Shown here: positions 17,201 through 26,177 of the stretch, in pieces | How positions within the stretch are numbered: position 1 is the first letter of the stretch | Layout: each line of letters starts with the position of its first letter | Source of the DNA: Paraburkholderia phenazinium | GTDB lineage: Bacteria; Pseudomonadota; Gammaproteobacteria; Burkholderiales; Burkholderiaceae | Direction of reading: 5' to 3' | Assembly: GCF_900142845.1 (NCBI RefSeq) | Contig: NZ_FSRU01000001.1 | Location: 2,976,001 to 3,040,000, forward strand | DNA: 64,000 nucleotides | Made by a program: the position numbers and the translations under genes | The notes under the pieces: generated by a model | What the model was told of the DNA's origin: nothing | The model's database searches: none | Seen by the model: only the letters and a program-made list of their open reading frames with translations

Positions 17201-18048
17201 GTGCCGCTCCGGTCGAGTACGGCCCGTTCGAGCGCGATAGTTAGCGTAAAGAACAGATACGCGAGCGTCGTGCTGACCGCGACCGCCGCCCACATCAGGC
17301 CAAGATTCTGTTTGGAGTACGCATCGAGCATCAGCGTGCCGAGGCCCGGTGAGCCGGAGAGCCATTCGGCAAACATGGCGCACAGGATCGCGGAACTCCC
17401 GGCAAGACGAAGCCCTGTGAATACGAACGGCACCGCGCTCGGCACCCGTACCTTGAGCAAGGTTTGCCAGAAGCTCGCGCCACAGGTCCGCATCAGTTCG
17501 AGCATGCTTTGGCTCGGCGCGTCGAAGCCCCGCTTTGCCGCGAGCATCACCTGGAAGAACGTCAGCAACGCCACCATGCCGATCGTGTTCCAGCGGTCAC
17601 GTCCAAACAGCACGACGACGAGCGGCGTGATGGCGATCATCGGAATGGAGCGAATCGCAATCAGCAGTGGCGTGACAGTCCGGTCGGCGAGCGGCGACAG
17701 CACGAACAGCAACGCCAATCCCACGGCAATACACACACTGACCGCAATGCCGACCACGGTGCACCACAACGTCAGCCATGTGGCGCCCGCGATTAATCCG
17801 CCGTTAGCGACCAGCGCGGCAGCGACCTCGGTGGGTGTCGGCAGCACATAGTCGGGCGCATGAAGCGCATAACTGATCGCCGCCCAGACGACGCAGACCA
17901 CCGCGCCAAAGGCCACGAAATCGCCAATGCGATCGACCAGCACGCGAGCGGCCGCCGCCTGCCACGTTCGCGCAGCGATAGCGTCCGTGGAAATCGTCGC
18001 GGCAAGCACGGGCGCTTGCGCGTAGTTCACTGGATTGGATCCGTTCAT
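17197..18048 (-). CDS. NitT/TauT-type ABC transporter permease
   Basis: A 283-residue inner-membrane permease with about six helices and the BPD_transp EAA region (MRTCGASFWQTLLKVRVPSA, split here) near 185-205. It resembles SsuC/TauC/ThiX permeases. It overlaps the preceding permease gene by four bases and the following SDR by four bases, so all are coupled. It pairs with the second permease (18045-18860), giving a hetero-dimeric channel with the ATPase and binding protein upstream. Confidence 0.9.
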   Translation of the reverse strand: MNGSNPVNYAQAPVLAATISTDAIAARTWQAAAARVLVDRIGDFVAFGAVVCVVWAAISYALHAPDYVLPTPTEVAAALVANGGLIAGATWLTLWCTVVGIAVSVCIAVGLALLFVLSPLADRTVTPLLIAIRSIPMIAITPLVVVLFGRDRWNTIGMVALLTFFQVMLAAKRGFDAPSQSMLELMRTCGASFWQTLLKVRVPSAVPFVFTGLRLAGSSAILCAMFAEWLSGSPGLGTLMLDAYSKQNLGLMWAAVAVSTTLAYLFFTLTIALERAVLDRSGT

Positions 18049-18860
18049 GCGGAAGCCCCTTCAATTACGCGATCGCCCGGCAATGCCAGACGTTCGATCA
18101 GACAGACATAGCCATAGGCCCCGAGAGAAATGACGCATGCAATGCACACCGTGCTCCACAACCGGTCGATTTGCAGGCTGAACATGGCATTGAGCATCAG
18201 CACGCCGAGTCCTGTACTCGCGCCGCTCCATTCGGCGACGAGCGCGCCGAGGATCGACAGCGGCGCGGCGACGCGCAGGCCGACGAACAGGTACGGCACG
18301 GCGACGGGCAACGCGAGCCGGGTAAAGCGCTGCAACGGACGGGCCGCCATGACGGTGAAGAGTTCGTCGAGGCGGCTGCCGACGGCCTGCACACCCTGAA
18401 TCGCCGACACCAGAATGGGAAACACACAGATGAGGCACGTCACCGCGATCCGGGTCGACACGAACGGTCCCATCCAGATCAAGAGCATCGGCATGATCGC
18501 CATGATGGGGATGCTGCTCAGCACGGCAGCGGCGGTCATCACCGTGGTCTCCACCCGGCGCACCGCGTAGACGACAAACGCGAGCGTCAGCGAGATCGCC
18601 GTCGCAGCAATGAAGCCGTAGATGGCCACGAACAAGGTTGACAGCGTTTCTTCGAACAACGCGTGCGCGTCGCGCCACATTGCGATGCCGACCGCCGACG
18701 GCGCAGGGAACGAGCGCGCGGCGACGCCCGCACGCGCGCACACTTCTGCCAGGACCAGCACCGCGACGATCAGCAACGCCGGCGGCATGAAGAATGACGC
18801 GAAGCGCGACGTAAAGCGCGAGGTGCGCCGCGCGGCGGGATGCGAGAGGCTAGGCTGCAT
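18045..18860 (-). CDS. NitT/TauT-type ABC transporter permease
   Basis: A 271-residue permease with six predicted helices and an EAA loop around FTVMAARPLQRFTRLALPVAVP. The ATG at 18860 is chosen because it overlaps the ATPase stop by eleven bases and begins just before the first membrane segment (FFMPPALLIVAVLVLAE); the longer frame is antisense to nothing conserved. It forms the channel with the permease that follows. Substrate family: sulfonates, taurine, nitrate, pyrimidines or similar small anions or heterocycles. Confidence 0.88.
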   Translation of the reverse strand: MQPSLSHPAARRTSRFTSRFASFFMPPALLIVAVLVLAEVCARAGVAARSFPAPSAVGIAMWRDAHALFEETLSTLFVAIYGFIAATAISLTLAFVVYAVRRVETTVMTAAAVLSSIPIMAIMPMLLIWMGPFVSTRIAVTCLICVFPILVSAIQGVQAVGSRLDELFTVMAARPLQRFTRLALPVAVPYLFVGLRVAAPLSILGALVAEWSGASTGLGVLMLNAMFSLQIDRLWSTVCIACVISLGAYGYVCLIERLALPGDRVIEGASA

Positions 18861-19638
18861 GTTCGAACCTCTGCTCGATGTCGCTGAACAACGAGCGCCG
18901 AACCCGATCCGTGAGCACACTGAATGCCGGCGTTTCGATATGCTCGAAGCGCCGTGGCCGCGGCAAATCCACTTCAACCACGTCGACGATGCGGCCAGGC
19001 CGCGCGGCCAGTACGAAAATGCGATCGGCCATCAACACCGCTTCATCGATCGAGTGCGTGACCATCAGCGCCGTCGTGCCGGTCTGCGACCAGATCCGCA
19101 ACAGCTCGAAATTCATCCGGTAGCGTGTGATTTCATCGAGCGCGCCGAACGGCTCGTCAAGAAGAAGAATGCGCGGCGCCACGGCCAGCGCACGGGCAAT
19201 TGCGCAACGCTGTTGCATGCCGCCCGACAACTGCGAAGGACGCGCATGTTCGAAACCATTCAGTCCGACGAGTTGCACGAGTTCGGCCGGCGTCAGTGCA
19301 CCGCGCTTGCCTTGCGTGCCGAGCATTTCGAGCGGCAGGCGGATGTTGTCGAGCACTGACCGCCAAGGCAGCAGCGTCGCCTCCTGAAACACGAAGCCGA
19401 TGTCATGCCGCAGTCGCGCCGTACGCGGCGGCGCATCGTCGAGCGTGATCGTGCCGCTCGATGGCGCGACGAGATCGGCGACCATGCGCAGCAGCGTCGA
19501 CTTTCCACAGCCCGACGGGCCGATGAGCGCGCCGAACTCACCCGGAGCGAGGTTGAGCGTCGCGCCTTCGAGCGCAACGAAGGGTTTGCCGTCGACAGTA
19601 AATGTCTTCGACACATCGGCAATGGACAGGCCAGGCAT
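18850..19638 (-). CDS. NitT/TauT-type ABC transporter ATP-binding protein
   Basis: A 262-residue ATPase with Walker A GPSGCGKST (about 37-45), Q-loop FQEATLLPW, signature LSGGMQQR, Walker B ILLLDEPFGALD and switch histidine MVTHSIDEA. This is the SsuB/TauB/ThiZ pattern. ATG at 19638 has GGGAG eight bases upstream. It powers the permease pair that overlaps its 3' end and lies 196 bases after the binding-protein gene. Confidence 0.93.
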   Translation of the reverse strand: MPGLSIADVSKTFTVDGKPFVALEGATLNLAPGEFGALIGPSGCGKSTLLRMVADLVAPSSGTITLDDAPPRTARLRHDIGFVFQEATLLPWRSVLDNIRLPLEMLGTQGKRGALTPAELVQLVGLNGFEHARPSQLSGGMQQRCAIARALAVAPRILLLDEPFGALDEITRYRMNFELLRIWSQTGTTALMVTHSIDEAVLMADRIFVLAARPGRIVDVVEVDLPRPRRFEHIETPAFSVLTDRVRRSLFSDIEQRFEHAA

Positions 19639-19834
19639 CGGAACTCCCAATACAGTACGGAATGGTACGAAGCGAGACGAGACGGACCGCGCCGGCTCGG
19701 CGCACGCCGCGGCAACACGTCTGTCTGAAGGTTAAGTGCACAAAAGCGGCGGACTCGTTGCCGATTTCGTGTGAAGGGGTTGCCGGTTTGGCATCACTCG
19801 GCGCAACCGGCGGCAGGCCGGGGTCAGCCGGTCA

Positions 19835-20929
19835 TCACGCCTTGCCCAGTGCCGCGCGAATCACGCTTTGCGTGACGATTTTCGACACGTCAACCGGCAG
19901 ATTCGCCGGCACCGTGCCCGCCTCGCGGCCCAGCGCCACGTTTTCCTCGAACACGGCGGGATCGATCCACAGCAAACCCTGTGTGCGGGCATCGCCTTCC
20001 GTCAGGTAGCTCTGCATCATGGCAACTTCTTCGAGCTGCTCGCTCAACTGCGTGCCCGGCGGCGCATAGCGCGCAACCACCAACTCGGCGGTCTCGCGCG
20101 GGTGTTGCGTCATCCACGACCAGCCTTCGATGAGCGCGCGCGTATAGCGCACGAGCACGTCGTGATGCTCTTCAAGCGTATCTCTGCGCGCCATCAGCAC
20201 CTGCCCGTAGCCGCGAAAGCCGAGGCTGGAGAACGGCAACACATGCGGATCCAGTCCAAGACGGCGCAAAGGCGGCACCACGGTCGTCTCCCAGCCGTAG
20301 TACGCATCCACCTGGCGCGCCGCGAGCAAGGCAGGGTCGCTACCAATGGGAACGAACTTGACGCCGGAAGAATCGATTTTCGCCCGCTGAAACAGGGCCT
20401 CCACCTGGCCACGAATGCTGTTCGGCAAGCCAATCGTCTTGCCGATCATGTCGCGCAACGAGTTGATTGGCCGGTCGCTCAGGCTCACAAAACAGCTTGG
20501 ATCGCGCTGCATCACCGCCGCGAAGGCGATGAGCGGCTTCTTGAGCACATAAGCACTGATCAGGCCGGCCGGGTTGCTCTCGCTGACCATTGCGCGACCG
20601 CTCGTCACCATGGTCTGATAATCCGTGCCCGGACCGCCCGGCGTGTAGACGACATCGAGCCGCTCACGCGCAAAGAAGCCTTTGTCGATCGCGACGAAGT
20701 CGCCACCAAACTGCACACCGTTGATCCATCCAAGCTGATGCGTGATGCGCGTCCGGCCCGCCACGGTGGCTTGCGCATTGCTGACCTGCGGCAGCACGTG
20801 CGCCGACAACAGGCCGACACCCAACACCGAAAGCGCACCGAGTGCAGCAAGCGCGGCGCGACGTTGACCATCCACCCCTGCGTGACCAGCCGGGGCCCCC
20901 GACGACTTGATTTGAATAGTCTCGCTCAT
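19835..20929 (-). CDS. NMT1/THI5-like ABC transporter substrate-binding protein
   Basis: A 364-residue periplasmic binding protein. The N-terminus has an RR pair followed by a hydrophobic stretch (QRRAALAALGALSVLGVG, about 22-39), so export may be by Tat or Sec. The mature part has the family block LGWINGVQFGGDFVAIDKGFF and TPGGPGTDY, similar to SsuA and to THI5-like pyrimidine-binding proteins. It is the first gene of the minus-strand run and precedes its ATPase and two permeases. A THI5-like binder would fit import of a nitrogen heterocycle, in line with the hydantoinase-type enzymes transcribed the other way. Confidence 0.87.
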   Translation of the reverse strand: MSETIQIKSSGAPAGHAGVDGQRRAALAALGALSVLGVGLLSAHVLPQVSNAQATVAGRTRITHQLGWINGVQFGGDFVAIDKGFFARERLDVVYTPGGPGTDYQTMVTSGRAMVSESNPAGLISAYVLKKPLIAFAAVMQRDPSCFVSLSDRPINSLRDMIGKTIGLPNSIRGQVEALFQRAKIDSSGVKFVPIGSDPALLAARQVDAYYGWETTVVPPLRRLGLDPHVLPFSSLGFRGYGQVLMARRDTLEEHHDVLVRYTRALIEGWSWMTQHPRETAELVVARYAPPGTQLSEQLEEVAMMQSYLTEGDARTQGLLWIDPAVFEENVALGREAGTVPANLPVDVSKIVTQSVIRAALGKA

Positions 20930-21262
20930 AGCTTCCGTGCGTACGACGATGAGGCGCTGTAACCCGCCCCGATTCACCGGCATCGCTGCCGGCACTCGCT
21001 TCGCTTGCTGCGCATGGAGGTGTCTCCCATGCGGAACGGAGACAAGCCTACAGCGCAAAAAACTGCGTCGGGTAGTAAAAAATAAAGCGTTTTCTTCGTA
21101 GTCAATTTCGTCGCGCGGCGACACGCAAATGGCACTCCCCCTGTATTTTGGCGAGCGTAGCCTTGCCCTCATTTGACGTTGCAGGGCTCGCCGGCGCTAT
21201 CTCCAGCGCCATGCCGATTGCTTGCAATGCCGCGCTCATCACCTGTTCATAAGGCCTTGATC
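20930..21262. promoter_or_regulatory. divergent control region between the minus- and plus-strand catabolic operons
   Basis: These 333 bases separate the ABC binding-protein gene (minus) from the 2OG oxygenase gene (plus). They include an AT-rich patch at about 21074-21106 that stands out from the GC-rich surroundings. No small gene was recognised. No clear LysR dyad was found. Confidence 0.5.
21079..21105 (-). promoter_or_regulatory. candidate sigma-70 promoter of the ABC transporter run
   Basis: Read on the minus strand: TTGACT (21105-21100), 15 bases, then TATTTT (21084-21079). The spacer is shorter than the preferred 17, so this is a weak candidate. It lies 150 bases before the binding-protein start. 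Confidence 0.3.
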
Positions 21263-22270
21263 ATGTCCCGCAGCTCAGAAGGCATTGAAGACAAAATCGC
21301 CGCACGTCCGGTGGATATCGCCGAGATTCCGGTCGTGGATTTCTCTCCGTTCCTGCGTGGCGATCTGTCGGGTAAGGCACGCGTCGCAGCACAGATCGCT
21401 GAGGCATGCAGCCGCATCGGTTTTTTCTATCTGCGTGGACACGGCGTCGATCAGGCGCTGATCGACGCTGCATTTGCGCAGTCGGCCGCCTTCTATAGCC
21501 GCCCCGTCGACGAGAAGCAGCGTACGCGGGCCACGCCCGACTGGTATCGCGGCTGGATCCCCATGCCGTCCAGTCAGCCTCTGTCGCGCAATAGCCGCCT
21601 TCACGAGCAGTTCCGCTTGCAGGACGAGTTTGACGACGGCGAAGTCGATCCGCTCTTCTATCGCCCCAACCGCTGGCCCGACGACATGCCCGAGTTCCGC
21701 CGCGTGTGCAAGCAGTACTACGATGCGATGACCGACCTGTCGCGTCATCTGCTGAATGCATTCGCGATCGGGCTGGGTCTTCACGAGACACGCTTCAACG
21801 GCTATTTCCACAAGCCGCTCTCGCAACTCAGCCTGCTCTATTACATCCCGCTGCCTGAGCATGCCGACATCGAAGTGTCCAATACGGTCTCCCATACTGA
21901 CGAAGGACCTTTCACGATCCTCGCGCAGGACTCGCGCGGCGGCCTCGAAGTCAAACGACGCGACGGCACATGGATCGAAGCGCCGCCCATTCCCGGCGCC
22001 TTCACCATCAATGTGGGCGACATGATGATGTGGTGGTCCAACGGACGCTATCTGTCCAACTATCACCGCGTGCGTAACCGTTCGCACTTCGAGCGCTATT
22101 CGATTCCGTTCTTCATGAACCCCGACCGCGACGTCACTGTGGAACCGCTGCCCGAGATACTGGCCGTGGATCAGGAGAAACGCTTCGAGGGCGTGCATGT
22201 GGGCAAGCATCTGAGCCGCTTCTACGAGAGCCTGAATCGCCGCGCGGCTGAAGAAAAGTCCGCCATGTAG
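21263..22270 (+). CDS. isopenicillin-N-synthase-like 2OG-Fe(II) oxygenase
   Basis: A 335-residue enzyme of the 2OG-Fe(II) dioxygenase superfamily: N-terminal DIOX_N block (IPVVDFSPFL at about 22-31, FFYLRGHGV at 54-62), iron ligands H211-x-D213 and H268, and 2-oxoglutarate contacts R278-x-S280. All are present, so it should be active. The ATG at 21263 begins the conserved N-terminal domain. It is the first gene of a plus-strand operon with hyuA and hyuB and is divergent from the ABC importer. It likely hydroxylates or demethylates the substrate before the ATP-dependent hydrolysis that HyuA/HyuB carry out. Confidence 0.9.
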   Translation: MSRSSEGIEDKIAARPVDIAEIPVVDFSPFLRGDLSGKARVAAQIAEACSRIGFFYLRGHGVDQALIDAAFAQSAAFYSRPVDEKQRTRATPDWYRGWIPMPSSQPLSRNSRLHEQFRLQDEFDDGEVDPLFYRPNRWPDDMPEFRRVCKQYYDAMTDLSRHLLNAFAIGLGLHETRFNGYFHKPLSQLSLLYYIPLPEHADIEVSNTVSHTDEGPFTILAQDSRGGLEVKRRDGTWIEAPPIPGAFTINVGDMMMWWSNGRYLSNYHRVRNRSHFERYSIPFFMNPDRDVTVEPLPEILAVDQEKRFEGVHVGKHLSRFYESLNRRAAEEKSAM

Positions 22271-22337
22271 TCACGGAACGCGCGCCGTCAGATCCGGCGC
22301 GCTCGCGAATCAACATGAACCAGCTGAGGATCACGCA

Positions 22338-24434
22338 GTGACCAGAGTTGCAGGAAAGGCGCGCATTGGCGCGGATATCGGCGGCACGTTTACCGACGTC
22401 GTACTGGAAGTGGAAGGACGCCGCGAGTCGATCAAGATACTCACGACCTACGATGCGCCCGAGCGGGCGCTGCTGGAAGGCATTGAGACGCTGCTCGCAC
22501 GCGCAGGGCTGCAGATCGCGGACGTCGGCCTGATCGTGCATGGTACGACGCTCGCCACCAACGCGCTGATCGAACGCAAGGGCGCAAAAACCGCCCTGTT
22601 GACGACCGCCGGGTTTCGCGACGTGCTGGAACTCGCGTCGGAAAGCCGCTTCGATCAGTACGATCTGACGATGCAAGCGCCGACACCGCTCGTGCCGCGG
22701 CCATTGCGTATTGGCATTCCCGAACGGATCGCCGCTGATGGCGCGCTGCTCGTACCGCTCGATCGCGACGCCATTTGCGCCGCCGCGCGTCTGTTCGAGC
22801 AGGAACGCGTGACGAGCGTCGCGATTGCGTTCCTGCATAGCTACGCGAATCCCGCACATGAGCGCGAAGCGGCGCAGCTACTCGCGGAACTGATGCCGGG
22901 AGTCAGCATCTCGCAGTCGTCGGAGGTATCTCCGGAGATTCGCGAGTACGAGCGCTTTTCGACGACGGTCGCCAACGCCTATGTCCAGCCGCTCGTTGCA
23001 CGATACCTGCGCCGGCTCGAAGAGAAACTGGCGACGCTCGGATTCACATGTCCGTTGCTGCTGATGCTGTCGTCCGGCGGTTTAACCACGGTCGAAACGG
23101 CCGCGCGGTTTCCGGTGCGACTCGTTGAGTCGGGTCCGGCCGGCGGCGCGATTTTCGCCGCCAGCGTGGCGGCCGAACACGGTATCGAGCAGATGCTGGC
23201 GCTCGATGTGGGGGGAACGACCGCGAAGATCTGCTTCATCAACGATGCGCGCCCGCAGATTTCGCAGATGTTCGAAGTGGCGCGCGTGCATCGCTTCCGC
23301 AAGGGCAGTGGCTTGCCGCTGCGCATTCCGGTTGTGGAGATGGTGGAGATTGGCGCGGGCGGTGGCTCGATTGCACAGATCGACTCCGCACGCCGCTTGT
23401 CGGTCGGTCCGCACAGCGCCGGTTCCGAACCCGGTCCCGCCTGCTACGGACGCGGCGGCACAGCGCCCACCGTCACCGACGCCGATCTCGTACTTGGCCG
23501 CATCGACCCCACCGCGTTTGCCGGCGGCACCATCCTGCTCGATATCGACGCCGCCACAGACGCCTTGAAGCATCTCGACGCATGGGATGCGTCGGCCGCG
23601 CAGCTCGCGCTGGGTGTCAGCGAGATGGTGGACGAAGCGATGGCCAGCGCCACGCGCGTTCACGCAATGGAGAACGGTGCCGACGCGGCCGCGCGAACGC
23701 TGTTTGCGTTCGGTGGCGCCGCGCCGCTGCATGCGGCGCGGATCGCTGAAAAGCTCGGCATCGCGCGGATCGTGATTCCGCGCAGCGCGGGCGTCGGGTC
23801 AGCAGTCGGCTTTCTGCGGGCGCCGATCGCGTATGAATTGTCCCGCAGCCTGCATCAACGCCTCACGCAGTTCGATCCCGCGCCGGTCAATGCGATGCTC
23901 GAACAGATGGCTGCCGAAGCACACGAGATCGTCGCCCGCGCACACACGGGTGCGCCCTGTATCGAGCGTCGCACCGCGTTCGCGCGCTATTGCGGCCAGG
24001 GCTTCGAAGTGGCCATCGACGTGCCGTCGCGCGCATTGACTGCGGATGACGCCGACGTACTCGCCGAGACCTTCGCTCTGGCTTATCGCGCACTGTATGG
24101 CGCGACCGCTGACGGTCTCGCCGTGGAGGTGCTCACGTGGCGCGTGTCGGTGACTGCCCCCTCCGCGCCTTATGAGCGCATCGCAACGACACCGCGCACG
24201 CGCACCGTCAAACCGGGCGGTTATCGACGCGTGATGGACCCGGCCAGCGGCGAAGCGATGGACTTCGCAATCGTTGGCCGTGAAGGACTCGAAGCCGGCG
24301 ACCACATTGCCGGTCCCGCGCTGATTGTCGAGAAGGAAACCACCACGGTCGTGTCGCCCTCGTTCGACGCGATGATCGACGCGCATCACTACATCGTGCT
24401 CACGCGGCGCGAGCAAACAGGAGCCCGGCAATGA
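22338..24434 (+). CDS. hyuA: hydantoinase/oxoprolinase subunit A (N-methylhydantoinase family)
   Basis: A 698-residue ATP-binding subunit. The N-terminus ARIGADIGGTFTDVV is the hydantoinase A/ASKHA nucleotide-binding motif; HGTTLATNALIERKGAK and ALDVGGTTAKICFI follow in the expected places. The GTG start at 22338 has TGAGGA about seven bases upstream. With subunit B it hydrolyses a cyclic amide (N-methylhydantoin, 5-oxoproline) using ATP, or carboxylates ketones in related enzymes. The gene overlaps hyuB by four bases. Confidence 0.92.
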   Translation: MTRVAGKARIGADIGGTFTDVVLEVEGRRESIKILTTYDAPERALLEGIETLLARAGLQIADVGLIVHGTTLATNALIERKGAKTALLTTAGFRDVLELASESRFDQYDLTMQAPTPLVPRPLRIGIPERIAADGALLVPLDRDAICAAARLFEQERVTSVAIAFLHSYANPAHEREAAQLLAELMPGVSISQSSEVSPEIREYERFSTTVANAYVQPLVARYLRRLEEKLATLGFTCPLLLMLSSGGLTTVETAARFPVRLVESGPAGGAIFAASVAAEHGIEQMLALDVGGTTAKICFINDARPQISQMFEVARVHRFRKGSGLPLRIPVVEMVEIGAGGGSIAQIDSARRLSVGPHSAGSEPGPACYGRGGTAPTVTDADLVLGRIDPTAFAGGTILLDIDAATDALKHLDAWDASAAQLALGVSEMVDEAMASATRVHAMENGADAAARTLFAFGGAAPLHAARIAEKLGIARIVIPRSAGVGSAVGFLRAPIAYELSRSLHQRLTQFDPAPVNAMLEQMAAEAHEIVARAHTGAPCIERRTAFARYCGQGFEVAIDVPSRALTADDADVLAETFALAYRALYGATADGLAVEVLTWRVSVTAPSAPYERIATTPRTRTVKPGGYRRVMDPASGEAMDFAIVGREGLEAGDHIAGPALIVEKETTTVVSPSFDAMIDAHHYIVLTRREQTGARQ

Positions 24435-26074
24435 ACCATGCCATGACCGATCTGCGCCAGCAGCTAATGTGGACTCGCCTGATATCGGTGGTCGAGGAAT
24501 CCGCGCAGGCGCTGATGCGCACGGCGTTCTCCACCACCGTGCGCGATGCAGGCGATCTGTCCGCCGCGATCTTCGACACGCGTGGACGCATGATTGCCGA
24601 AGCCGTGACCGGCACGCCAGGACACGTCAACTCGATGGCCGAGGGCGTGCGGCACTTCCTTGCCCGCTTTCCCATCGACGCGATGGAAGACGGCGATCAC
24701 TTCGTGACCAACGACCCCTGGCTCACGGCCGGTCACTTGCACGACATCACGGTGATCAGCCCGGTGGTGGCGCACGGAAAAGTGGTCGCGATGATCGGCT
24801 GCTGCTGTCACCAGGTGGATATTGGCGGCCTCGGGCAAGGTCCCGACGGTCGCTCGATCTTCGAAGAAGGGCTACAGATCCCGTTGCTCAAGCTCGCGTC
24901 GCGCGGTGTGCTGAATCAGGACCTGATGAGCATTCTGCGCGCCAATGTCCGCACGCCGTTGCAGGCGGAGGGCGACATGCTGTCGTATATCGCCTGCAAT
25001 CAGTCCGGCGCGGTGCGCCTGCGTTCGATGCTCAACGAATACGGCCTGCAAGACTTCGATGCCCTCGCTGATTACATCATCGATCAATCGCTGGCGGCGA
25101 CTCGGGATGCCATTGCGAAACTGCCGCGTGGAAGCTGGTCGGCCGACATGACAATCGACGGCTACGATGCGCCCATCACGCTGCGTGCCAGATTGACCAT
25201 CGCCGCCGACACCATCTCGGTGGACTACGCGGGCAGCGCGGACGCCGTGAGTCAGGGCATCAACGTCGTACTGAACTACTGCCGTGCGTATTCGATCTTC
25301 GGCCTGAAATGCGTGGTGGCGCCGCAGGTGCCCAATAATCATGGCGCACTCGCGCCGTTCATCGTCGATGCCCCCGCTGGCAGCATCCTCAACGCGCAGC
25401 GTCCTTCCCCTGTCGCCGCGCGTCATGTGATCGGCCAGATGTTGCCGGACCTGGTATTCGGTTGTCTCGGCCAGGCGTTGCCTGAGCGTACGCCCGCCGA
25501 GGGATCGTCATGTTTATGGAGCGTTCAGTTGCGCGGCGTCGACGCCGCGGGTGGCACGACCTTCGATACGGTGTTCTTCAATAGCGGCGGCTCCGGCGCG
25601 CGCGCGGTGCAGGACGGGCTTTCGGCGACGGCGTTTCCGAGCGGCGTCCGGGCGATGCCCGTCGAAGTGACGGAAGCCGGCGCGCCCATCGTGATCTGGC
25701 GCAAGGAGCTGCGCGCGGATAGCGGTGGCGCCGGCCGCACGCAAGGTGGACTAGGACAGGTCGTCGAAGTGGGCACGCGCGATGGCGAGAGTTTCGAAGT
25801 GCTCGCGATGTTCGAGCGCGTACGTTCTGCAGCACGGGGCCGAGCGGGTGGTCTCGACGGTGCGACGGGCACAGTGCACCTCGCATCGGGTACGGCGTTG
25901 CGCGCGAAGGGCCTGCAACGCATTCCGCGCGGCGACCGTCTCGTGCTCGCGTTGCCGGGTGGCGCAGGCCTCGGCGATCCGGCAGAGCGCCCGGCCGAGC
26001 GGATCGAAGCGGACCTTGCACATGGCCGAATCTCGGCCGCATTTGCCCGCGACGCTTATCCTCACGTCGGTTGA
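24431..26074 (+). CDS. hyuB: hydantoinase/oxoprolinase subunit B
   Basis: A 547-residue subunit with typical hydantoinase B features: LRTAFSTTVRDAGDLSAAIFD-type start (residues about 26-46), EDGDHFVTNDPWLTAGHLHDITV, and the C-terminal LPGGAGLGDPAER. Start overlaps the hyuA stop (ATGA). It forms the catalytic partner of HyuA. The pair is cytoplasmic and its cyclic amide substrate may be produced by the preceding oxygenase. Confidence 0.92.
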   Translation: MNHAMTDLRQQLMWTRLISVVEESAQALMRTAFSTTVRDAGDLSAAIFDTRGRMIAEAVTGTPGHVNSMAEGVRHFLARFPIDAMEDGDHFVTNDPWLTAGHLHDITVISPVVAHGKVVAMIGCCCHQVDIGGLGQGPDGRSIFEEGLQIPLLKLASRGVLNQDLMSILRANVRTPLQAEGDMLSYIACNQSGAVRLRSMLNEYGLQDFDALADYIIDQSLAATRDAIAKLPRGSWSADMTIDGYDAPITLRARLTIAADTISVDYAGSADAVSQGINVVLNYCRAYSIFGLKCVVAPQVPNNHGALAPFIVDAPAGSILNAQRPSPVAARHVIGQMLPDLVFGCLGQALPERTPAEGSSCLWSVQLRGVDAAGGTTFDTVFFNSGGSGARAVQDGLSATAFPSGVRAMPVEVTEAGAPIVIWRKELRADSGGAGRTQGGLGQVVEVGTRDGESFEVLAMFERVRSAARGRAGGLDGATGTVHLASGTALRAKGLQRIPRGDRLVLALPGGAGLGDPAERPAERIEADLAHGRISAAFARDAYPHVG

Positions 26075-26177
26075 TGAAACGGGGTTCCGGCTTGATGCGT
26101 CGTCAGGCAAGCCCGAACCCGTGCGCCATCTGACATATCACGCGCGCGTGGAAGCATGCGCGCGTGATCCCATCTAG

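Noticed and set aside
16289..17851. 520-residue plus-strand frame
   Set aside because: It lies opposite an SDR and an ABC permease, both with clear family motifs.
18978..19637. plus-strand frames opposite the ABC ATPase
   Set aside because: The minus strand carries Walker A, signature and Walker B motifs in the right order; the opposite frames have none.
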